A DNA stretch of 64,000 bases. It comes from JADLGL01 sp963667605 (GTDB lineage: Bacteria; Pseudomonadota; Alphaproteobacteria; Rhizobiales; Kaistiaceae). The stretch covers positions 496,001 to 560,000 of the forward strand of contig CAXXUZ010000003.1 in the NCBI GenBank assembly GCA_963667605.2, read 5' to 3'. Under the pieces are notes generated by a model, which was not told the origin of the DNA, did no database searches, and saw only the letters and a list, made by a program, of their open reading frames with translations. Below are positions 19,024 through 27,967 of this stretch, piece by piece. Position numbers and translations under genes: made by a program. Numbering within the stretch: position 1 is the stretch's first letter; each line of letters opens with the position of its first letter.

Positions 19024-19169
19024 TCCCTCGTGGGTTAAGATGAGCCAGAAACCCTCTCTTGTTCAATCCGCCCAATCTGTCCCAGGGGCGCTGACGCCGG
19101 ACATTATAGAGTAGGTGGCGATCCTCGAGTCCGCTCGTCAAGCTTGATTTTGTCGGGATCAGAGTGACT

Positions 19170-19637
19170 TTAGTTTCCGCGACGCGTGGCTGTTTCTATC
19201 CTCACCCCACCGGATTGGTTTGGGTTGAGGGCAAGCATGCAGACCGGGCTGCCTTCCGATTTGATCGCGGTCGCGCTTGCAGTGATCTGGATATTGTCGA
19301 TCCCAATAATGCCCATGAACGCCATCGGTGCCGGAAGCGACGCCGACACCGTGACCGTGTCCAGGTCAATCGAAATGGTGGGCTGCACGAAATAATGATC
19401 CGGAAAGTTCGCGGCAAAGATCCGTTCTGCCTCCGCGATGCGACCGCCATCGGCCAAACTGTTCAATATGGCGCCGGCAAGCGCGGACGCGTCCACCGCA
19501 TCCTGCAAATGGACCTTCTGCTGGGCGACCAGCGAGTAGTCGACCGAGGCACCGGTCGCGACGGTTAGGGGGATTGCGGCTAATGCAAATAAGATGGCTA
19601 CGCCACCTTGCCGGTCCGAGCGAAAACTCTTCAACAT
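19170..19637 (-). CDS. TadG-like Flp pilus assembly protein, C-terminally truncated
   Basis: The 155-residue frame begins MLKSFRSDRQGGVAILFALA, the pattern of the Tad_N domain: a short basic tail, then a membrane helix with a Gly-Gly-x-Ala-x-x-Phe/Ala-Leu core. The following part (AVDASALAGA, ITASATAIKS, VCMLALNPNQSGGVRI) is also typical of TadG proteins. Family members normally run to 400 or more residues; this one ends shortly after CMLALNPN. IS3 copy A begins 66 bp beyond the stop, so the loss of the C-terminal part is probably linked to that element. Non-functional remnant is likely. Confidence 0.75.
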   Translation of the reverse strand: MLKSFRSDRQGGVAILFALAAIPLTVATGASVDYSLVAQQKVHLQDAVDASALAGAILNSLADGGRIAEAERIFAANFPDHYFVQPTISIDLDTVTVSASLPAPMAFMGIIGIDNIQITASATAIKSEGSPVCMLALNPNQSGGVRIETATRRGN

Positions 19638-19795
19638 GATGTCCGCCGCGCCTTAATCTCTCTAGAACTCAGCCATCAGCGCATTGGCAAATTACCTTCG
19701 CGTTCTTTCCGGAGCGAACAATTGGTCAAAATTTTCGAATGATTCTTGGTTCCGCAACGATTAGCGGATTGCTCTAGCGATCCGCAAAAGACTGA

Positions 19796-20389
19796 CTATT
19801 CAGTGACCTGGAAGGGAACCTCCACGACCGCACTCTTTCCGGTTGCATCGTCGTGGAAAGTCAGACGAAGCTGATAGGGGCCGGCTGGCAGTGCTGGCAG
19901 GGTCATCGAAATCGTGGCCTGGAATTCCCGACTGCGGTTGCGCGCGAGGCGCTCGATCAGGGCGAACCCTTCCTCCGCCAGAGTTACGCCACCGGTTTGG
20001 GAAACGATCTCGATATCGATCGAGAATCGAATGCGAAACTCGGTGCCGATTGCGGTCCAGCCATAGCCAACCGGCTCAAGATAGACGGTCAACCTATCGC
20101 CGGGCGCGAAGAGATTGTCGGCACGTGGCTGGTACTGACCGAAGCCGGCAACATTGTCGGCCAACGTCGCGGCGCGAAAAGCGAGCGGCGCCTCGGCCCA
20201 AAACAGCTCCGTCGCCCGATCGAAGCCGGCCCAGATCTCGGCCGGATCGCCTTCATCGATCAGGCCTTCGACCTCGACCATGACGTCGGCGATTTCGCCG
20301 GCCATGGCACGGCCAATGAAAAAAATGGTCGCGGTCAGGCCAAAGACCCTGAGCATCGCCGGCATAGACCGCGCACTCATCTCAACCAA
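19796..20389 (-). CDS. Hypothetical exported protein
   Basis: I do not recognise this 197-residue protein. It has an N-terminal signal-like hydrophobic segment (about residues 12-30, ending MAGEIAD), then an acidic helical region, then alternating hydrophobic and polar stretches (RLTVYLEPVGYGW, GPYQLRLTFHDDATGKSAVVEVPFQV) that suggest a beta-sandwich like those of ligand-binding or chaperone domains. It is placed 68 bp downstream of the regulator pseudogene on the same strand. Periplasmic location is inferred. Confidence 0.65.
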   Translation of the reverse strand: MVEMSARSMPAMLRVFGLTATIFFIGRAMAGEIADVMVEVEGLIDEGDPAEIWAGFDRATELFWAEAPLAFRAATLADNVAGFGQYQPRADNLFAPGDRLTVYLEPVGYGWTAIGTEFRIRFSIDIEIVSQTGGVTLAEEGFALIERLARNRSREFQATISMTLPALPAGPYQLRLTFHDDATGKSAVVEVPFQVTE

Positions 20390-20457
20390 CTCCGCCCAAT
20401 CGCTGTCAGGGTCGTCTTATCCGGCGGGGTGACCGTACGCGGCAAAGCCGTTGTCGA

Positions 20458-21822
20458 TCAACCGGCGGTCATCCAAGTCTGGCGTTTGCGGTAGATGGTC
20501 GAGGGGTTGATCTCAAGCGCCGCGGCAGCGCGGACAATGTTGCCGGAATGGGCGACAAGCGCGGATTCGATGATACCCCGTTCCTGGTCGCGAAAAGGCA
20601 CTACCTTCATCGGCCGGCTGGGCTCAGCGGAAGACGGGACGCCAAATTCGGCCAGGGCCGCGCGGACGAATTTCGCGCTCACAGTCTCGCCGCCGCTCAG
20701 GATCGCAATGCGCCGCGTCAAGTTTTGCAGCTGCCTGACGTTACCGGGCCATGGCTGAGCGAGGAGGAACGTCTCGGAGTCGGAGCGGAAGGACGCAGGA
20801 TCGCGTCCCTCTTCAGATGCATAATGGGCCAGAAAATGGCTGGCCAGCGGGATGATGTCATCGGGCCGGTCACGCAGCGCTGGCAACCGGATCGGGAGAA
20901 CGTTGAGTCGGTAGAACAGATCCTCGCGGAACCGACCCGCAACAATATCGCTGTGCGGGTCGCGGTTGGTGGCGGCGATGAAGCGAACATCGATCGAGCG
21001 GGTGCGCCTGTCGCCCACACGCTGAAATTCACCGGTCTGCACGACGCGGAGGAGCTTCGCCTGCAAGGACACGGGCATCTCGCCAATCTCGTCTAGAAGC
21101 AGTGTCCCTCCGTCGGCGAGCTCCACCACCCCGCTGCGATCGCCAACGGCACCGGTGAATGCTCCGCGGACGTGGCCGAACAATTCGCTCTCCGCGAGAT
21201 CGGCAGGAATGGCGCCGCGGTTGATCGCTACGTAGGGCCGCTCGTCGCCACCGCGCGCATGGATCATTTGTGCGCAGAGATCCTTGCCAGTGCCGCTCTC
21301 ACCGGTCAGAAAGACCGGCCCACGGGACGCTGCAATTTGCTCAATCTGGTCCAGGATGTCCTGTATTTCACGCGACGGGCCGACAAACCCCGGGAAGTCT
21401 GACCGCGACGGCTGATTCGCCTCCGTTGCGACGGCCCGGGAGTGTCCGAGGGCGGCGGCGGCCGCCTCCAGGCGCTCGATTAGACGCCTCGCGCCCACCG
21501 GTTTGGCGATAAAATCAGTGGCGCCGGCCTGCATTGCGGCAACCGCGGTTGCCACCGACCCGCCGGCGCTCATGGCAATCACCGGAGTGCCATTTTCGGC
21601 GAGCAGGCCGACCCGAGCTGGGCCACCGAGGGAATCGACATCGGCGAGCACGACATGGTCACTTCCACCTCCGACCGCTTTCCGCGCCTCATCGACCGAT
21701 CCGCACGCATGGACGCGAAACCGCGACCCCGAACCAGCCTCGAGCTGGCTGGCAAGAATGCGTCACTGTACCGGATCGGCGTCAACAATCAGCACCGGCA
21801 CGGTCATTATGGCACGTGACAT
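20458..21822 (-). pseudogene. NtrC-family sigma-54 response regulator with a premature TGA
   Basis: A long frame encodes a receiver domain, a sigma-54 AAA+ domain and a Fis-type helix-turn-helix. It starts MSRAIMTVPVLIVDADPVQ, hits TGA at 21765-21763, and resumes in the same frame as RILASQLEAGS through a receiver ending FIAKPVGARR. The AAA+ domain is intact: Walker A GESGTGKDLCA, the GAFTGA loop, Walker B GGTLLLDEIGEM, and R-finger region; the HTH is IVRAAAALEINPSTIYRKR. A C to T change in CGA explains the stop. A shorter protein without a full receiver could start from internal codons. Confidence 0.85.
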
Positions 21823-21966
21823 GAAAGTTCGTTTATCGCCCCAATAGCGCGCCATGAATGAGGCCGGCGCACCGTCATCGCTTTGGGCAAATACGGTAAA
21901 CAAAGCGTATCGACTAAATGCCGAACACGCTTGACCGTCGGCGTGGCTCACAGTAGCTGACCCTGA

Positions 21967-22839
21967 ATGATCTCCACCGCATCGCCTCGTCGGATTTCCG
22001 GGCTGTCGGAAATCGCGTTGCCGTTTCGCGCGATCCTCAGCGACGTCTGGGGCGTCGTTCACAACGGGTTGGAGCCGTTTCACGATGCTGTCGAGGCGTT
22101 GACAAACTACCGACAGAGCGGCGGCATAGTCTTGCTGATCAGCAATGCGCCGCGGCCGGATTGGTCGGTAGAGGAGCAGCTGGACGCCATCGGTGTCGAC
22201 CGCGCGTGTTATGATGGGCTGATCACATCGGGCGATGTCGCCAGAGCCAAGCTGAGTGAGCGCCCGGGCACCTGGCTCTATCACCTCGGCCCTGATCGCG
22301 ACCTTCTTATCTATCAAGGGCTTAACGTGGAACTCTGCGACCTTGATTCAGCGGAAATCGTCTCCTGCATCGGATTGGTCGACGACGAAAGCGAGACCGC
22401 CGGGGACTATGATCCGCTGCTGGCGGAAATGGCCCGGCGGCATCTCGGAATGATCTGCGCCAATCCCGATCTGGTGGTCGAGCGCGGCGACCGGCTGCTG
22501 CCCTGCGCCGGCGCTCTCGCCGCCCGATACCAAACGCTCGGCGGCGAGGTGACGATCATCGGCAAGCCCCATCCGCCGATATATGAGCAAGCGCTAGCGG
22601 CGATCGGCGAGCTAGCCGGTGAACAGATTTCGGCCGATCAAGTACTGGCGGTCGGCGATGGTGCGGGAACCGATATCACCGGCGCCAATCGCGCTGGCAT
22701 TACAGCGCTGTTCATCGCCTCGGGGATTCATGCAGGCGAATATGAGGTCGGTGTAGCCGGTGAATTTGATGCCGTGGCGCGCTTGCTTAGGAGCCACGCG
22801 GCGGAGGCCAGCTCCTTCATGTCGCGACTAAGCTGGTAG
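21967..22839 (+). CDS. TIGR01459 family HAD-type hydrolase
   Basis: This 290-residue protein belongs to the HAD superfamily class IIA (NagD-like), TIGR01459 subgroup. Motif I is ILSDVWGVVHNG (about residues 24-35), motif II LLISNAPRP, motif III GKPHPPIYEQAL, and motif IV GDGAGTDITGANRAG. Subgroup members are mostly alphaproteobacterial and sit next to ribF, as here; the physiological substrate is unknown, with sugar or nucleotide phosphates likely. It ends 8 bp before ribF, indicating an operon. Confidence 0.9.
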   Translation: MISTASPRRISGLSEIALPFRAILSDVWGVVHNGLEPFHDAVEALTNYRQSGGIVLLISNAPRPDWSVEEQLDAIGVDRACYDGLITSGDVARAKLSERPGTWLYHLGPDRDLLIYQGLNVELCDLDSAEIVSCIGLVDDESETAGDYDPLLAEMARRHLGMICANPDLVVERGDRLLPCAGALAARYQTLGGEVTIIGKPHPPIYEQALAAIGELAGEQISADQVLAVGDGAGTDITGANRAGITALFIASGIHAGEYEVGVAGEFDAVARLLRSHAAEASSFMSRLSW

Positions 22840-22847
22840 AAGATGCG

Positions 22848-23852
22848 ATGTCGGACCAGACGCGCCCCGAAACTTATCGGCTCGCCCTCAATGCTGATGA
22901 GCCAGTGCCGGAGCTGTTCCGCAACGCCGTCATTGCAATCGGAAGCTTCGATGGAGTGCATATCGGTCATCAAGGGCTGATCGAAGCCACCGTCGCCGAG
23001 GCCGACGGGATGTCGTCGGTGGCGATCGCCCTGACCTTTGAGCCGCATCCGCGTACCTTCTTTCGGCCGGCGGCCCCGGTGTTCCGGCTGACATCGGCAC
23101 CCGCGAAACGGATTCTGTTGGGGATCGCCGGCGCAAAAGGCGTCGTCGAGGCGCGTTTCGATCGCGATCTTTCTCGGCTCAAGCCGGTCGATTTCGTCAA
23201 ATCGGTGCTTGTGGATCGGCTCTCTGCCGCGGCCATTGTCGTCGGCGACGGATTTCGCTTCGGCAAAGACCGAGGCGGCGACACCGAAATCCTGCGATCG
23301 CTCTGCAAGGAGGCTGGTTTTGGCGTCGAGATCGTCTCCCCGATCACTGATCAGGACGGCCGGGTAATTTCATCAGGGCTGGTCCGCGACGGGTTGCGGA
23401 ACGGTGATATCGACTTGGCCAGAGCGGCCCTCGGCTATCTCTGGTTCATCACCGGTACCGTGGTCGACGGTGAGCAACGTGGGCGCGATCTCGGCTATCC
23501 GACGGCAAATCTGGCGTTACCGGACGCAATGGACCTCCGTCACGGCGTCTATGCGGTTGCAGCCAGGTGGGACGGCGGCACGAGTGTTTTGGGCGTCGCA
23601 AGTTATGGGATTCGGCCTACCTTCGGCGGTGGAGAACCCATCCTCGAGGTACATTTGTTCGATTTTTCCGGCAATCTCTACGGTAAGGACCTCGCCATCG
23701 TTTTCCACGGATGGCTGAGGCCGGAGGAACGCTTCGATTCGACCGCAAGCCTGGTTCGCCAGATGGCGGCCGATGCGGATCGCGCCCGTGCAATCCATGC
23801 CGGCGCCAACGCGGGCAGCATGATCGACCGCGCCTTGGCGCATTCGCTTTAG
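22848..23852 (+). CDS. ribF: Bifunctional riboflavin kinase / FAD synthetase
   Basis: RibF converts riboflavin to FMN and then FAD. The 334-residue protein has the nucleotidyltransferase domain with GSFDGVHIGHQGLI (about residues 32-45) and the riboflavin kinase domain with GRDLGYPTANL (about 214-224) and LEVHLFDFSGNLYG. It follows the HAD gene by 8 bp. In most Hyphomicrobiales ribF is followed by ileS; that gene is absent here and replaced by a lipoprotein gene. Confidence 0.95.
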   Translation: MSDQTRPETYRLALNADEPVPELFRNAVIAIGSFDGVHIGHQGLIEATVAEADGMSSVAIALTFEPHPRTFFRPAAPVFRLTSAPAKRILLGIAGAKGVVEARFDRDLSRLKPVDFVKSVLVDRLSAAAIVVGDGFRFGKDRGGDTEILRSLCKEAGFGVEIVSPITDQDGRVISSGLVRDGLRNGDIDLARAALGYLWFITGTVVDGEQRGRDLGYPTANLALPDAMDLRHGVYAVAARWDGGTSVLGVASYGIRPTFGGGEPILEVHLFDFSGNLYGKDLAIVFHGWLRPEERFDSTASLVRQMAADADRARAIHAGANAGSMIDRALAHSL

Positions 23853-23984
23853 CCAAAGGCAGGGATTATATTGCTGATGGAAAGTCGATCGCCTAAAGTT
23901 CGGCGCAAATCGGCCTTCTGGTCAGGACTTCGCGCGTGAGAAGCCAACGACGGCGGGTCGGTGGGCGCTAAAAGGGAATCCATC

Positions 23985-24677
23985 ATGGCTGTTGATAGTG
24001 CTGTTGTTGGTAGTGCTTTGCGCACCAGCTTCATCGTCGGTTGCGTGTTGGCGCTGGCGAGTTGCTCACCCGTAACCTACGGCACCGGCACCGGTGCGAC
24101 CCTGCAGACGGTTCAGGACATGACCCGCATGTTCAGTTTCGACCGCCAGCAACCGATCGACTATCAGGCTCGGCCCGGATTAGTAGCGCCTCCCACCAAT
24201 ACACTTCTGCCACCCGGCGAGCGGGAGGCTGCTGCAAACTGGCCGCAGGACAATCCGCAGACCGTCGGCCCCGCCGGTCAGGAGCGACCTCCCAATCTTA
24301 CCGTCGAGCAACAGTCCAATTGCGCCGCGGCTCTGTCTCTGGTCACGCCGCCCCCGGGATATTGCACGCCCAATCCGAACGCACCGATGGCCACTGCGGG
24401 GGGTGGACTGTTCGGAGGTGCCGAAGGCGCGGAGGTCGCCGTTCGGACTCCCGCCGATCCTTGCCAATGGGGCCAGCTTAGCTGGGCACAAATGAACAGC
24501 GCCGAACGGGAAGCGTGGGGCCGGCTTGGTTGGGACGCTTCCAACTGGGGCTCGACCGATACGGCGCTGTGGCCCGAATCGGTCGGTACAAGCTGGCGTG
24601 ATCTCCGCCTGCGCGAGCGTCGTGCCGCTCAAACGCTTGGCTTCAGCGAAGCGAATTGGAACACTTGTCTAGTCTGA
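23985..24677 (+). CDS. Hypothetical lipoprotein with W-x-L/LGW repeats
   Basis: I start at MAVDSAVVGSALRTSFIVGC because an AAAGGG ribosome binding site lies 9 bases upstream; the protein has 230 residues. The lipobox LALASC at about residues 22-27 predicts a lipidated, membrane-anchored protein. The middle is Pro/Gln-rich and low complexity. The C-terminal 75 residues hold repeats built on W-x2-L, E-R-x-A and LG(W/F)-x4-W (for example EREAWGRLGWDASNW and ERRAAQTLGFSEANW), a helical repeat seen in other bacterial surface or scaffold proteins. Function unknown. It overlaps the tag pseudogene tail-to-tail by 9 bp. Confidence 0.7.
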   Translation: MAVDSAVVGSALRTSFIVGCVLALASCSPVTYGTGTGATLQTVQDMTRMFSFDRQQPIDYQARPGLVAPPTNTLLPPGEREAAANWPQDNPQTVGPAGQERPPNLTVEQQSNCAAALSLVTPPPGYCTPNPNAPMATAGGGLFGGAEGAEVAVRTPADPCQWGQLSWAQMNSAEREAWGRLGWDASNWGSTDTALWPESVGTSWRDLRLRERRAAQTLGFSEANWNTCLV

Positions 24678-25295
24678 GCGAGACGGTCTGACGAAGGCCG
24701 CGCGGGCGACCTCGACCTCGCCACGGCACCAGCATCCTTCAATGTGATCGTTGACCAGGCCCATAGCTTGCATAAAGGCATAGACCGTGGTCGGCCCGAC
24801 GAACGACCAACCACGCTGCTTCAGATCTTTCGACAACGCGACCGATTCCGGGGGGGGTCGCCAACCGCATCAGGGCTTCACGGTCGATTTGTGACGGTCT
24901 TGAATCCGGGTCCGGCTCGAAGGCCCAGAAATATGTGGCAAGACTGCCGAACTCACGGCTGAGTTCCTGGGCCCGCGCGGGTTGTTGACCACCGAGGCGA
25001 TCTTGCCGCGATGGCGGACTATCCCCGAATCAGTGCAAAGGCGATCAATGTCGGCGTCGGTGAACTGGAGGAGTTTGTCGACGTCGAACCCCAGAAACGC
25101 GTTTCGGAACGCATCCCGCTTGCGCACGATCGTCAGCCAGGACAGCCCTGCCTGGAACCCTTCCAGGCACAGCTTCTCGAACAGCCGGCGATCATTATCA
25201 ACCGGCCGGCCCCATTCCTCGTCATGGTAAGCCTGATAGTCAGGAATGTCGGAGTGCCACCAGCAAGTTGGCCGTCCTTTGCTGTCCTCGGTCAT
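24669..25295 (-). pseudogene. tag: DNA-3-methyladenine glycosylase I, two frameshifts
   Basis: Tag excises 3-methyladenine from DNA. The first part, with CWWHSDIPDYQAYHDEEWGR and FQAGLSWLTIVRKRDAFR, is in one frame to VVNN (about 24983). The next part reads ARAQELSREFGSLATYFWAF in a second frame, and after an 8-base G run at 24850-24857 the ending QRGWSFVGPTTVYAFMQAMG and the zinc ligands near HIEGCWC resume in a third. Both shifts are small, one in a homopolymer, so recent decay or sequencing error are both possible. As written no intact Tag is made. Confidence 0.88.
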
Positions 25296-25558
25296 TGGCT
25301 GCCGTCCTTCCGAGGCTCAAATTCGCTCACGGGTGAGCTTGATTCCTTTGTCGCCGCTCGGCAAGTGCCGCGAGTAACCCACGCTGTGAGCACCTCGATA
25401 TCCCCGGTCATAGCAATTTGGGAACATACCTACGATCGGTCGTAAGCTCCGATCAACCCTGTCCGAAAGCGCAGGTGGCAACTCCCACGAGCAACTCTAT
25501 CCTGTGCTGCTTTTGGTCGACCGGCGGCCAGGCGCAAAGAGGCATGGAGGCTGGCATA

Positions 25559-27049
25559 ATGCGGGTTGTCACGATAATCGGCGCCTCGGCGGCGGCGGCG
25601 GCGGCCTCCGCGATCGTCGCATCGGCTCAGCCAAACGCAATCGACAACGCAATGTATTTCCGCAGCGACGTCCGTGACGACGATTCCTGCAGCCAATTGC
25701 GGTTTGATCCCGAAACCCAAGCCTATGTGTGGCCCAACGAGATCACCAATCCGGCCATGACTTGCCCCGACGCTTTTGGTTGGACCCAATTCACCGACGC
25801 CATCCGATTTGCGTTTTGGAATAATTGGGCATTCGACAGCTTCAGCTGGCCTCAGGAGCCGCTGCCGCTCTGTGGCAATGGCATCACTGAAAACTGTTGC
25901 GACCCCAATGCCGCGATTAATCCGGGCTATGACAATGCCGGCAATCCGGCACTCCATTGCCCCTATTTTCCCGGCGACCATGGCGGCATTGCCAGTGCGA
26001 CCTTGGTCCCTGGCGCCCATGAGGTGACTCCGCCCGCCCATGGCATCATCGCCACCACCGATCCGGCCCGTGAACTTCGCCGAGAGGAAGCCGAGATCGT
26101 CTATCGCAATCGGGCGTTCTTCGAGTATTCGTTCCGACAGAATCTGTACAACCTTGAAGGGCTTGCCGACCGCTTCAATCGCGCCAGCACCACGGTTGCC
26201 GCCAACGCACCATTCCGGGCCGAGGGCGTCGAGATTCGCTTTCCGTCGGACGCGGTCATGTTCAAGACCGACTGGATCCACCAGGACTACATGCTCGACT
26301 TCGGCCTGATCCGGGAGATGCCCTCAGGACCTCCGAACAATCCCGATGCGCCCTACATCACGATGATGATCAGTTCGGCCATCGGTGACAATGACGCATC
26401 GTCGTTCAAGCCCGGCCTCCATTATCTCGTCGGCGTCACCGGTGCCGTGAAGGCGCTGCCCAATTGGCACTGGTATGCCTTTGAGCATGTCGGCAATCTC
26501 GGGCGCTGCGACTATATAGGCTGCAACGATTCCTTTGGGTTCGAGCAACCAGCGCCGGAAGGTTTCTACGGCAACTTTATCAGGCCACACACGCAAAGCG
26601 ACAATCTGGTCAGGCCATCGACGATCTTCCTCACCGGCCAACCATATGATTCCGGGCTGATGACCCCGTCGCTGGATGCGCTATTCGGTGCGATCGGGAT
26701 CGCGACAAAGCCTTCAGCGGACCCCAACATGCCATCGGCTACCGACGAGGCCTGGCGTAGCTATCGGCTCAAGGGCACGCAAACGGCCTTCACGACCGCC
26801 TATGGCGTGCCGATCGTCCTCGGCCAGTCGATTACCGAGGGCGGATTTGTCAACTCGGCCTCGTGCATGACCTGCCACGCACAAGCGTCGGTCAATGCTG
26901 CCGGCCAGCCCGCGATTCAGAGCTTCGGATCTTCGATGCTCCTCAACCTCACCGGCTATCATCAAAGCACAAATGGCGCGCCGATCCCGGCTTGGTTCTT
27001 CAGTGCCAACACCAACGTGTATCAGGCGCTGCAGACCGACTTCGTCTGA
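25559..27049 (+). CDS. Exported protein with one heme c site, stop codon in the C-terminal tail
   Basis: The start MRVVTIIGASAAAAAASAIV follows GGAGG by 8 bases and opens a signal peptide (cleavage near VASAQ). The 496-residue product has a large N-terminal domain rich in Trp, Asn and Pro that I do not recognise, with several Cys, and one CMTCH heme attachment motif at about residue 438, so it is a periplasmic monoheme protein. It ends ALQTDFV then TGA, but the same frame continues for 15 codons to TAG at 27095. Proteins of this kind often end in DFVW plus a short tail, so the TGA probably replaces TGG. Whether loss of the tail matters is unknown. Confidence 0.7.
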   Translation: MRVVTIIGASAAAAAASAIVASAQPNAIDNAMYFRSDVRDDDSCSQLRFDPETQAYVWPNEITNPAMTCPDAFGWTQFTDAIRFAFWNNWAFDSFSWPQEPLPLCGNGITENCCDPNAAINPGYDNAGNPALHCPYFPGDHGGIASATLVPGAHEVTPPAHGIIATTDPARELRREEAEIVYRNRAFFEYSFRQNLYNLEGLADRFNRASTTVAANAPFRAEGVEIRFPSDAVMFKTDWIHQDYMLDFGLIREMPSGPPNNPDAPYITMMISSAIGDNDASSFKPGLHYLVGVTGAVKALPNWHWYAFEHVGNLGRCDYIGCNDSFGFEQPAPEGFYGNFIRPHTQSDNLVRPSTIFLTGQPYDSGLMTPSLDALFGAIGIATKPSADPNMPSATDEAWRSYRLKGTQTAFTTAYGVPIVLGQSITEGGFVNSASCMTCHAQASVNAAGQPAIQSFGSSMLLNLTGYHQSTNGAPIPAWFFSANTNVYQALQTDFV

Positions 27050-27301
27050 GGCATCTTCAACGCTCAAAGTGTCAATCGGACCGGCAACGGCAATTAGCGC
27101 CTCGGCGAATCCGCCCATCGTATCGTGGCGGGCCGGGTTTTCTCACCAATTGCTAACCATAACCAACCATTATGCGTCGCCTGCGGCATTGATTCATTTT
27201 CCCTTGCCAGCGTCGTCCAGGATCGGGATGAGGCAGGGTCTTGCCGGCGTGGCCGGCCCCGCATTTCACATGCGCGTCTTCGCCGGATTCAGGATCAACC
27301 A

Positions 27302-27961
27302 ATGCGAATGTACAACGGCCTGGCCGCGTTGATTCTGGCGGCAATATTCGCCGAGACCGCCCTGGCGGAAATGGTGATCCCCAGGCCACCGACAACATTA
27401 AGTCCTGATCTCACGAAACCACGGCTCGTTCATATCAATCCGGCGCAAGCCAATCGGCTCCTGTCGATCCAGGTGCCGGTGACCAATTCGGTGATGCAGG
27501 TCGCGTACCCGCCTTTGGATCCGATCTACCTGCCCCAGACCGTCGCCTATCACGGCTCCGAACAGGCAGGGACAATCATCATCGACACGACGGCCCGGTT
27601 TCTCTATCTCATCCTCGAGGGCGAACAGGCGATCCGCTACGGGGTTGGGGTCGGCCGGCCGGGATCCGAATGGTCCGGTATTCATACGGTGACACGCAAA
27701 GCGGAATGGCCCGATTGGTATCCACCTGAGGAAATGCGTCAGCGTGTGCCCGGACTTCCAGACCATATGCCTGGCGGGCTGGCAAATCCGCTCGGCGCGC
27801 GGGCGCTCTATCTTAGCTCTACGCTCTACCGCATTCACGGCTCGAACGAGCCGTGGACGATCGGTCAAGCTGTTTCATCCGGCTGCATCCGAATGCGCAA
27901 CCAGGACGTGATTGATTTATATGATCGCGTCCCGGTCGGAACCCGGGTGATCGTGATCTGA
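27302..27961 (+). CDS. L,D-transpeptidase (YkuD domain)
   Basis: L,D-transpeptidases cross-link peptidoglycan or attach proteins to it in the periplasm. Starting at the ATG that follows AGGA by 7 bases, the protein has 219 residues with a signal peptide (cleavage near ALAEM). The catalytic region YRIHGSNEPWTIGQAVSSGC followed by IRM at about residues 180-202 carries the conserved His and Cys of the H-x(14-17)-S-x-GC-I-R motif. Upstream open codons to 27125 are not needed. It converges on aceB with 6 bp between stops. Confidence 0.92.
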   Translation: MRMYNGLAALILAAIFAETALAEMVIPRPPTTLSPDLTKPRLVHINPAQANRLLSIQVPVTNSVMQVAYPPLDPIYLPQTVAYHGSEQAGTIIIDTTARFLYLILEGEQAIRYGVGVGRPGSEWSGIHTVTRKAEWPDWYPPEEMRQRVPGLPDHMPGGLANPLGARALYLSSTLYRIHGSNEPWTIGQAVSSGCIRMRNQDVIDLYDRVPVGTRVIVI

Positions 27962-27967
27962 CCCCAG

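Larger units (their letters stand above)
17591..19103 (-). mobile_element. IS3-type insertion sequence, copy A
   Basis: A complete 1513 bp element with inverted repeats TGTCCGTCGTCAGG (orfB side) and TGTCCGGCGTCAGC (orfA side), both starting TG as in the IS3 family. It contains overlapping orfA and orfB. The flanking triplets (GGG and TTA) do not form a target duplication, which implies recombination or deletion after insertion. Copy B at 34860-36372 has the same length and nearly the same sequence. Confidence 0.92.

Noticed and set aside
21763..27049. UGA read as tryptophan (recoded genetic code) to explain in-frame TGA codons
   Set aside because: Many intact genes end with TGA in ATGA overlaps (for example waaA/lpxK and nosR/apbE), where reading through would run far into the next gene in the wrong frame; two of the four premature stops are TAG, not TGA.
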